DNA of 64,000 bases from assembly GCA_963922205.1 (NCBI GenBank), contig CAWUHX010000212.1:434001-498000 (forward strand), written 5' to 3'. A program made the translations under genes and the position numbers. This document shows, piece by piece, positions 35,672 to 47,600 of the stretch (its first letter is position 1; each line of letters starts with the position of its first letter). The notes beneath the pieces were generated by a model, which ran no database searches, was not told the DNA's origin, and worked only from the letters and a program-made list of their open reading frames with translations. The stretch is from Romanomermis culicivorax. Its lineage: Eukaryota; Nematoda; Enoplea; Mermithida; Mermithidae.

Positions 35672-38600
35672 TTACGCCAACTCGCCCAGAAAAATTTTCT
35701 TGTCGCTACCAACGGATAAAACTAGAAAATGAAATGCACGATCGGTAGGATAACTAATGCGGAATAGGAAACGCTTACGAATGGGCTCCGTAGGATGGAA
35801 ATTCGTTTCGTTCACCGAACCTTGATGCCCGGGCAATTTATACAAAATCCTGCAACTTGTTACGTCCCAAACGTAGACAAAGCGATCCGAAGATCCAGCT
35901 GAAATCCTATTACCGTCGGGAGACCAAGAGCAGCGAAGTAAATTCTGAAGTCACAAAAACTGCTTAACATCAAAATAACATGGATGAGTTGGAGAAATTT
36001 AGATTCTACTTATAATAAACGAGATTTTTACCTTTTCAAAGTTATGCTGTGCGCCTTGGAATAATCGTAAGCATCTGTGCTCGGGCGCAAACGGTCTCAC
36101 ATCCCAGAGTCGCACTAGAAATAAATACACGTAAAAATGTGTTAGACACTTTGGGACTGAATGACAGAAGGAGACATAAAATCACTTACTCTCGAGTCAA
36201 AAATGGTGCGACAGAAAGAACAATTTTTCTTATTTTCTTTTTCTTAAGACTTATTCCTGTGCTAAATATCGGCATAAATTCCTGAAATAAATTTTGCCGA
36301 ATAACCTATCTCAGGCTCAAAAAACGACGACTTTATCCCTCGGATTTCTACCTGCTCCAGGTAGCTATAAAGTGAGATAGCCTATGTTTTCTATTGCAAA
36401 TCAATAAAAATGAAAATTAAAAAAATTTCTGCAAATGGAAAAAATTCAATTCATGTCATAATTTTTAAGCATATTAAAAACGTCGAATGTGAGGTTCTAT
36501 CAGTGATGCACTGTGATTCTAGCACAAAAACTAAACAAAGATTATGGATTATTATTGTTTGCCTTAATGGCCAAACCACAATACTTTCTACCTCACGCAC
36601 TAACGCTCAATATCTGGATTACAATGCAAAAAATTAAAAACATCTTTAGAACAGCAGCTATTTTCGCGAAGTGAAATGAACCACATGGAAGAATCGAGTG
36701 AACTTTTTTATTCTGTCCAATGAAATATTTCAATAACGACGATTGTATGATGCAAACCTTCTAACTTCAAAAAGCGAAAATTTTGTTTCGAACAAGAAGT
36801 TTCATGAAAGTTTAAGAATAAAGCAGAGCAGCTTGGATTTGTGCATTGAATATCAACTGCAAGTATCTACTTTATCATCAGTTCAAGCGAAATTTACTTG
36901 CGACTTCCGCAGTAAGAAAAACTTTCTTCTGAGAACTTCCACGAATTAGTCTGCTCACGCCGATGCTTAAGAATGTGCTTTTGAAACGCAGATCATATAA
37001 CCTCCTGAACCTTCAATAGCATTGATATTTAACGCTTTCAAACCATGACACTTGCATTCGATCTAGAGGGTTAAAATTATTGAACGGACACGAGAATGGA
37101 ATGAATCTATTTTCAATTCGTGAAAATCATCGTTAACTCAAATTTAACCTTGCTAGTGGCAGGATTAGAATCTCAACTCTGACTTGAAAAAATGGCTCCA
37201 CTCTTGCCTAAGCAAACTTGTATGAATATAAATAAGAGGTAACTAAAATCATTGAATTATTGATATGTGGTATTACAAAATGAGAATGATTACGGCTAGC
37301 TCGCGACAGCTTCCCAGTTTTTACTTATTGAAAAACCTCAGTACTCAAAACGAATTTGTATTCAAACAGATGCATACGTGAGCAATCCATCGCATTGGAG
37401 AGCAAAAAAGATCCATCAGGACTCAATCTTATGCCCGTAACAGTATCGCTGTGTCCAAACATCGTGTAAATTGGATTGCCTTTCCTCATATCCCACACCT
37501 AAAATGAGCAAAAATCAAGAAAATACGAAAAACTGACATTAAGAGAGGAAGGACGCCGATTCACTACGTGGTTACCGGGATACAGGTCTCTTTGTATTAT
37601 GCTAGTATAGTCTATCTAATGCAAGCATATAATTTTACATTTTGCTGAAAGAATTACAATTTGCTTTTATAAATTAAAATTTTATAAAATTTAACATCTG
37701 TTGAAAAAAATGTTGAAGACGCAAGACGTCAAGATTTGGAATTCCTATTTCAGATAATACTCAGAGAAAATCGCGTAACCTAGATTACATGTGGGATAAC
37801 TCAGCTTTCCAGTTATATATCTAGCACTTCTGCCCATGGCGTCGTAACCGTTAATCGCACTGGTATCATTTTATATGCCATTCAATTTATTCCATACACA
37901 TATAATCGGGGAAAAGTGTCATAAGAACACCCCAGAAATCGTCGGCCATTTGGATAGCCATATTGTGACCCATGTCAAGATTTGCCAATCTTATGGCTCA
38001 AATAGCTAGCCATGAGAGTTCCCATCCTTTTGTTCGAAAAAACTAGAAAAGATTAATTTTTGGTAGGAAATTTGAATTTTTGAACAAAAAACGGTCAAAA
38101 ACGTCGAGTTTTTGAGCGCTCCGTGCCGAAAAAATCACGTTTTCATAGATAAGACAAAAGTAACAGTGTCTTGAATCGTTTACGGACTTTTAGTAAAAAA
38201 ATCGAAATTTCCTTTCTTCAGTCCCCCCTAAAATATTGGGCAATTGATGATTCCTTCCAGACCTAGGAGCTCCGTTACTATGACTCAATCTGACGTTTAA
38301 CAGTACCAATAGAATATTTAAAATTGAATGGGAAACAAAATTACTTTTATGTCATTATCGATACCAGCCGAAAAAATTTGTTCGCCAGTATCGTTGAACG
38401 ACACGGAAGTAACCTGGTAAGTACACTGGAACGATTTGCATGCGTCTCTTTGTCTTTGATCCCAAACACGGACAGTCCCGTCGTCGCTAGCGGAACAAAC
38501 CATTTGAGGACCGCGGCGGACAGGATGACAAGAATTGACGAACGAGCTGTGGCCCCGAAAACGCCTGACGCAAATGCCAGTTTCCATATCCCATATACGA

Positions 38601-41600
38601 ACTTGTTTGTCCGTCGAACAAGTAAATAGCGCGCTTAAAATGTTGGAGAAATTAATCCGTTGTACAACATGTAGGTGCGATTGAGGGTATACAATTGTGA
38701 AGCAAACGCGGGCAAAGAAAACCACTACTCTAAAGCTCCGATACTAAAATACGCCATTACAAAGAAAGATTTTTCTAGCTTACGAATTTGAAAGAATTCA
38801 AGACAAAATACCCGTAATCAAGGGCACTAAAAAGGATTATGTGACGTTAAACGATACCAACAACTGCTGCTCTTTGTCATAAAACCTGTACACTACCAGG
38901 CGAAACTAACCGTCCATGCCGGTCGCGTCCAGGACGCGTCCGGGACGCGTCCAGAACGCGTCCGAGACGCACCCAGGACGCGAAAAGCACACTATACCGA
39001 CAATAAAATTGACAGGCCATGTGCTCGTGTCACACAAAGCCAAAGAATTTTGCTGAGGCTTCCTTCTTACCTCCCTATAGAAAGCACACATTATTTACCA
39101 GATATAAACGAAAGGTCAACTGTTGTCATACTGTAGGTAAAAACAAAGTGCATATCCACTACACATTATGAAAGAACTATGATTGACAGTCCGGACGCGA
39201 CCTGGACGCGTCCCGGACGCGAATTTTTGAGGGTTAGTTTCGCCTGGTAGTGTAATTGCTTTCTCAACCAATCATGATAGTAAAGGCTTCTTAACATCAT
39301 TGTTGCAGCTAAAACGGCTTTGTCAAGCAAGTTAAACAGAAGCTTCCAACGACGGAATTGAACAAAGATACCGAATTCTGTAGGCTAGAAATAAGACTTC
39401 CGCGCCTGCATTTTTGAAACTAGCTTTTGAAAAAGTTTGATCGATGTCTGGAAAAAACAAAAATCCGTCTTTTGTGCGCTTTAGCGATAAAAATAGTAAT
39501 AAGAGCGTTACGAACACTGAAAGTTTACTATTTTGAACTTTTACTAGTTATTCACGGGAGCGTTTTCCGGTGGAAAATATAATGTGGAACAAGTTATAGC
39601 GCATTCGATAGCTCGAAGCGAGCTTTGTAATATTACACCAGTCATTTTTACAAATGGGGCTTATATACATCAAAATTTGCATAAACTTATCGTGCAACGA
39701 CAAATACGCCGATACATACCTGTGCATGGTCAGCCAGCTTGAGGGGATAAACTCTGATTATTTCAGGATAATAAATATATATTAACTGGTTTTTTTCCTT
39801 AAAAACCCAAGCAGAGAAAGCTTAAACGGCCAAAATCTTTTGATAATAACGGAGCTGCTGTCAAAAAGGTTCAAGTAGAGCAGTTTCATGGTTAAAAAGA
39901 TTGATATCAACTCACCTATGGTTCAAAAAATCCAGGCAATAAGTGCTTATCTGTCCAAAATCCATGGGTAGTGAATGAGCAACCGCCAGGCCTAATAGGT
40001 GTAATACCCTACAATATCCCAAATGCACAAGTGCGTTCCTATGTAACCTGATCCTAGCAAGTTCGACTGGATACAAACAAAGGGAAATATTACATTTTAT
40101 AGCGCACACAGAAATTTAAAAGAATACTTCACATGTTATAAATCTAGGGTCATTAAAAAGTCGTATGCCCAAATCCACGTGGCCGGCGCGTCAGAAAAAT
40201 ATCGCTCGGTGAGGGGCTCGAACCCTCAACCTTCTGCATACAAGGCAGACGCGCCACTCAACTGCGCTAACCGAGCCGAGTCGATGGTTCGAAAATTGTG
40301 GTTGTAGTGGTGGTGAGTGTGGGGCATGCCGCGTAATGAATAGCCAGACGCACCACCACACAAAAACTTTGCTTAAATTCAAGCTCGTATATCTCGGAGA
40401 ATACTACAGATGGGATTATACGAAGCTGTTACATGAACAATATCACTGTTCTCAAGAAGACCTTTAGAATGGATGCATCTCCATGCTTTATGTTTATTTT
40501 GGTTGATGAGATCAGGTATAAGTGAACATACCATTATGAAGTAAACCTATGCAAATTTTAGTGTAAATAAATTCCACCGGGAAGAACGATAAGGATAACA
40601 TTTCTCGACTTGTTTTTGGGCTATCGAATGCACTATAACATGGGTCATTCGAAAAGTTTTAACGGAAAACGTTTCCTTGTCATATTAGATTAGAAGCAAA
40701 AAATGTGATGGGAACCCCAACCTAGAACTAGTCGACTATACGTCTAGCCACAGAGCACCCCATGGGGGGGGGTATGGGGGGTATTACCCCCCCTCTTAGA
40801 TTTGGAAATTCATTTACTACCCCCATAAAAACAGCTCACTATAGCAAAAAATTTTGGTAGACTTCATCCTCTCCCCAGTAGGTTATACTAATTCGAGAAA
40901 AATTGCAGAATGTGTGATTCTGAGGAATTACTCACTGCTCTTTTTGACACATTTACTGAGCAAATGATAATGGGAAAGTATGCAACTTCTGTGCCATATA
41001 GCGATTTTTAGGAAAGGATATCAGCACATTAATATATACTACTTGTAGGAAATCATTATAAATATAATTGGGAGATGAAATCATGCGTTATGTATATGTG
41101 ATTAATAAAAAAATCGCCCCGTAGGGAAGAAAAACATTATGTTCTTAAAATTCTGCCTCTTCATGCTCTTCTTTCCTTTTCCCCGCTTCTGCGTTGGGTC
41201 TTCTGTGCGCATATGGTTACCCAAGCTGTGGCATACTTTCCTGCTATGAGTTGAGACATGTGAGGTCTGTTGACGTGGATCAGGAGTGGTACTTGGTTTC
41301 AAACTCGTAGTTCATAGTCTAATGGGATTAATAATAATAAAGCCACATTCAGCATCAGGACTTTAAATTGGAAGCACTGTTCCAAGCCTAATCAGTGAAG
41401 GGACAAGCCCATACTGCTGAAGATGCTGGTTGAAACAATGTTTCCAAACGTATGTTGTGCCCGATTCTTGAGATGTGCAGGAATCAGTTAGCACAACAGT
41501 CTTCAAAGTGTGACTATTTTGTACGTATAATTAGTGCATTAAAGTTGCATGATTGGGAGCTGGAAAATAGAGTTGAAATAGTCAATGTTTTTTGACTGTA

Positions 41601-44600
41601 AAAAGCATAAAGTAGGGGCATTAATCAGTTTTGTAAGTTCGAGAAACTACAATTTCCCCCTCCTTAGCAAAAAGCTGAGAGCAAAAAAAAAAAGGTCACG
41701 GCATATTTCAAGTACTACCCTTAAAATTTAAGATTTTACCCCTACCTAAATTTTCCACCTTGGGGACCTCTGTCTAGCCACATGGTGATCCATGGTTTTT
41801 TAATAATTTTTTTCGACAGGCCAATTGCCTCATAGGGTTAAAAGTTTACAGGCCAATCCGAATTTCAACAAGCCAAAACTAAAGTTTGTAAACGAATTTG
41901 GGAGTAAAAAAAACAATGCTTTCTTCAACAAATTTATTCGGAAACACTCTTCAAAATCACAATAGAAGCCAGACAACCCCATGGGGAGGGGTATGAGGGG
42001 GGTATTACCCCTACCTAAAGTCCTTAAAATTGATCACTGGTTGCCTAATTTTGAGACAAAATGACGCGTTTAGTGGACATTTAGGCTACACTATCCCCGA
42101 AAATTTTGAATTTTACCCCTACCTGGAATATTTGAAATTTGGGGACCTCTGATAGAAGCCTACATAACAGGTTAATCATTTTGAATACATTCCCAATCAA
42201 ACAGAAGAATAAGGCTCACATATTAGATCAGTTATTATTCAAATCAATCGTCTGGATTTTTTTTTGCAAAAGCCAAGTTGCTATGTGCAACTTGAGGAAA
42301 AATTTGGCTGCACCGATACATTTTTAGTTGCTCACTCTAAAATTGATAAATTCGCATATTTTCATCAAAAATGATTTAATATTACCTTCATTGTATTCCA
42401 TTCACTTCGCATCAGTTCCAGACTTTTAAAACTGAATTCCCTGAGTTTTGGAGTAAAAATCAAAAGGCTAGCTAATGTAACTTGTTCGGCGCCTAGCGCC
42501 GAAAATTTTTCATTCCGAGGCCTATAAAACCTCTGAAAATCAATTTTTTCAACACATTCTTCTGCAACTACCGATGGTCGATTGCAGGCCTGTAGCCAGG
42601 AATTTTTCTCGGGGAGGGGGGCTCACATTTTTTCACTTAATTTACTGTAAAATTGGCTTTTCTGACTTGACTTTTTCTTAGAGAAAAAAATCAAAGGTTT
42701 TGCCTTTTTTCAATACTTGGAACATTTCGGTGAGGGGGAGGCCATGGCCCCCCATCCCCCCCTGCATACGGACCTGGTCGATCGTGATGTTTTTACCATT
42801 TCGTTGGCGAAAGCGTTCAAGCATTTTTCTAAAATTTGTGGTCTATCTAGAGCCAGTAATACACCAGTCATAATTATTTATGATTGTTTCCAAACGTGCG
42901 CGATTCATATTTTACTTCGGACTTGAATATCGGTGATTAATGCCGGCGGTTATCATCGAAAGAAATTTTTTGGATATTCATTTTTATAGCATTGGAAAAT
43001 GAATATTTTATTATCTATTTTCTGCCTAAAAAGTATAATTTTCATGCGAATTCAGCGTATTTTCAGTCGGGCAAACTAAAATCAAAAATTAGGCAAGCAA
43101 CGAGAAATTTGTATGGCTTCTTCAGACAAACGAACCTCTATCATTTTCTCATACTGATGATGTCTTATCATTTTCCAAATGCAAAAAGATGTTCACGAAA
43201 GTCGAAAATTTTAAAGGACCGCAAAACGATTTTGCGAAAATCATCTAAAAAAAATCTAGGTTTTCATAAATACGTGAAAAAACAATAGACGGTCAAACAT
43301 TCATCCATAACATGCTGATGCTTAAAAGCTATAAGCTAGGGTTGTCCCGGGGCAGACATTTTAGCCGGGGCCGGGGCAGCTGCCCCGGTGCCGGGGCCGG
43401 GACAGACATATAACATATTAACATATACGTCACTAGTGGTACCATACTTCATGTATCACATCGAAAAATTTTTAAGGTGATTCTTTTTCTTTTTATTTAA
43501 TGTCAGCTATGATACTGCATTGGTTGATAGGTTAGATAGGGTCTGATGCAGACAAAAAAATTAAATTTTTAAGATAATTGTCATTACTAAAACATAGGAA
43601 ACTCATTCTTTTCCCGAAGAAACTGCATTGCATACATGAACTTGTATCAATTCATCTGCAGGGTTTTTTAGCATGGTGCCATCGATCGTAATCACTGTTT
43701 ATTAGCATAGGTAATCATAATAATAAACAGTCTTTTCAGATCAATGAAACCACAAGAATTAAGGTTGCGAAAAATTCAGCAGCAACTTTCAATCTTTTAG
43801 TCGAAAATTTTTCAAATTTCGATGTTCTAGAATGCAGGAAAATGTATCTTTCTCAACATCTTTAATACAAAAATTATGCACGCACCCGATAGTTTAGATT
43901 CCCCAAACAGATGGAATATCTGTCATTTTTCTGCTGCAAAACAGTAAAATATTCAAACACTGCAAAAGAATCGAGAAAAATCTTGATTTTTTCAACTATG
44001 TCAAGAAACAATACAAAACTCGAGAAGAAAGTTGGAGATATCACAAAATTGTGGTGAAAAATCAAAAATCACCATTTTCCCAAATAACAACTTTGTCAAC
44101 ATCCTCATTCTCTTTGTCACTTTTGCATAGTGAATGACTGTGGCTCAAATCTGAATTCCCTTCAGCTCTAACTTCTTGGACACTACTTAGGTAATTTGAA
44201 AACATGTTTTGACATGTATGCTGAAGTTTAGGCAAATCAGTAATAATGAATAGCTAATATAATCGTACGTTTTCTGGAAAAATCAATTGAAGTTGAAGTG
44301 CAGTTCCGGATATAATGAAAACTTTTAAACTTTTATCCAAATAGAACATGAATTTAGTGATTCCTAAAAGTATTACTGTCGAACTAACTACTGAATATTT
44401 ACTTGTCACAGTCTAAACTTCAATTTTATTATAAATCGAGCTTGTTATACTATCAAAAATACTAATTTTTTGTAGTCTTGCCCCGAACCGGGGCAACCCT
44501 AGGCCCGGCCCGGGGCCGGGGCCTGGGACAACCCTACTATAAGAATAAGCTAGGCCGACATTTTCTAACCGCACGACAGAAATGATACCAAGAATCATAA

Positions 44601-47600
44601 ATCATTTGAAATCTGGCGCGAACCGACGGAAAACTTTTGGTTTTTTGTTTAGAAACACATAAAATGCATCTCCAGATAGGAAACTTCCCTAATCAAAAGG
44701 GTCGTTAAGCTCTAATTGTTACAAGCATATTTGGCTTGCGCCCCTAAATTTTTAGGAGACATGGCTCTTAATTGGCCTAAAAAAACTGTGTTGATCCCAA
44801 CAATAGTCGCCAATTTAAATGGCTGAAACGGGTCAGTCATAACCCTATCTTTTCGAACGAATCAGCTCTGCTAGATATGGATCCCTGTAGTAATAATCTA
44901 TTATACGATTGTTATGATTATGCAGACGTTTTAATTCATCTGTCTCTAGATGATATTGTTGAAGTGTTTATCAGATGAGTAAGAACTGTTGTGTAATCAA
45001 CTGCAAAATTTTAGGAATGTTAATTACTGTAGCAAATTGCATATTTGACATATTATTTACCGTAATGCCTTCCAATGCTTAAGTCGTTATTAGAGAATAT
45101 TTTGAAACGCAGGACAGGTATGCTGCTGCACAGCCTACAGAGAAAATACTGGTAAAAACTGTAATTTGGGCTTCAAAAGGAAGCACTGTCGCTTTAAACA
45201 AGCATTTGAAAGCAATTTACCTAAAGTTTCATAGTGAAATGAAAATAAAATTTCACTATGATAAAACTTATATAGGTAAAAGAGCTTCAATAAAAACTTG
45301 TTATGTTATATAAAACAAGTCGCTGGTCGTTTTTTGGCAAACCCAGCGAACAGTTGTTCAGTGGCGCTGGCATTGCGTATTCACCAAAAAGAAACAGATT
45401 ATCTGGTGAAACGGTTGAAAAACAAGACTACTATAATTAAATCAATCAATACCTTAGTGTCAATATACACTCATGATCGAAGAGCATGCTTGCACTTAAT
45501 TAGTATCAGTTACGTCTAAACTGCATTTGGAATCATACATGTAATTGGGGGGATGTGCTATGGAAACCCCCCCCCCCAGAATTCGTCAACCATATGGCTA
45601 GTCATTGGGCGACCGTCCCTCCCAGGATTTTCCAATCCTATGGCTAGCCATATGGTAGACGTTAGGACGCCCATACGTTTCGTCGAAAAAATACAGAAAA
45701 ATGTCAATTTTTCAATGGAAAATGTCAATTATTGAACAAAAAATGGTCAAAAATGGGAATTTTCTCGGTGCCTCGCGCCATAAAAACATTTTTTTCTTTT
45801 TAGAAAAAAATTACAATTTTTTGAAATATTTTTCGGACTTTTTTAGTTGAAAAATCGATTTTTTTCCTTGAGAGACCCCCCCCCAAAGTTTAGGGAATTA
45901 CTGACCCCCGGCCCAAAAGAAGTCGCCCGAACCCCAGACCCCGTTACATGTATGGCTATAGGACCCCCCAGAAACCGTCAGCCATATGGCTAGCCATTAG
46001 GCGATCCCCCAGGATTTTCCAATCCTATGGCTAGCAGCCGTATGGTAGTCAAGGGGACCCCCATAATTTTTGTCGGAAAAATGCTGAAAAATGTGTATTT
46101 TTTTTTATGAAAAATGCCAATTTTTGAACAAACATGGTAAAAAACGTCAATTTTCTCGGCGCTTCACGTCGTGGATACATGTTTTACGATTTTTTAGACA
46201 ACAATCTTTTTTTGGTTTGAAAAATAGATTTTTTTCCCAGAGACCCCTCCCCCCAAACTTTTGTGAATTACAGAACCCTGGTCAAAAAAGTGGCCGACCC
46301 CCCCCCCCCGACTTCGGGTCCCCGTTACATGTATGTTTGAAATTATCCGGATCCAGTTAATTGAAAATGCTCCTTCCGGACAGGCTTTTTTTAGTCATTT
46401 TAGGGGTCTGGGCCCCAAACATGCACGGTAAGAATTTTCCAGGGGGGAGGGTCCATTGAGTTTTTTCCGGGGGGTGGGTGAGCAAAAAAAAACAAAAAAA
46501 GTTCTGCAAGCCTGTTTTCCAGATAAAATATGCATAAAAATCATCAAAAAGTCTTGGAAAAGGTTCAGGGGGGGGGGTGTTTGACGATTTTTTTTCAGGT
46601 TCTTAAATCATAAAACACCGAAAATTTTTCGCCGCTTCGCGCCCGATTTCATTCTATAATTTTTCAGATTGTTCTTCCACATATCAAACTTTTTGGGGAA
46701 AAAAATTTTCGAAAAAGGGAAAAATATGGGAGTTCGACAAGGAAAATATGAATTTCGGTGCATTTAAAAGGTCAAAATCAAAATTTTGCCACCTTTTTTG
46801 TAACTCTTATTTTAAATATGGAGCCGAGTTTGAACACATAATCATAATGGGGGTGATTTTCATGGATTTCAAGCTTAATTTGAATTTGTTAAAACTCATG
46901 AACATATTTTTTAATTTGTAAAATAATATACACATGTTTTCGAGTCTCATGTTTATTGAATAAGTTATCCTTAAATTGACTTTCCAGCATTTTTGAGTGC
47001 CAGAATCTAAAAAAGTATTCGTTGCGTAGCGTTGGAAAGCTATAGGAGGAAACAATAGAAAAAAAGAACAGAAGCTGCATTTTCAAAACCCTACACTTTT
47101 GTGCCAGAAGAAAATGAACTCAAGTGCTATTTTGTAAGAAGTTTGTGCAGAAATAAACGAAATATCGTGTTTTTGCATTAAAAAATTTCTCTTTGCACAA
47201 AGATTTCTTGGCCGATTTTGTACAGGTAGAAAGAAGATTGTAACCGAAAAACGCTGGTCGGAAATGAAATTTTGAACAATAATTTTTTTGAACACGTATC
47301 AACTGATTGAATATCAACATAATTCAATTATACACGTTCCACAGTGTGTTACAAGAACATTTCTCGATATTCTTCAATTAAAAATTTTTGGCTCCCAAAG
47401 TTTCAATTTGGCCCCTAAAAATTAGGCCTACGAGCCATTTGGCTCCTCGTTTTCAAACCAAAAAATCCTGCTTCCGGATCGGGATCCTAAAAATTCTGGG
47501 TAACACAGATCCGGATCCGCATACCCGTTTCATCAGTAATAAATACATAAAATTTTATGGTGACAACAGTTACAATGCCATTTTTGAACCATTTTTCGGA

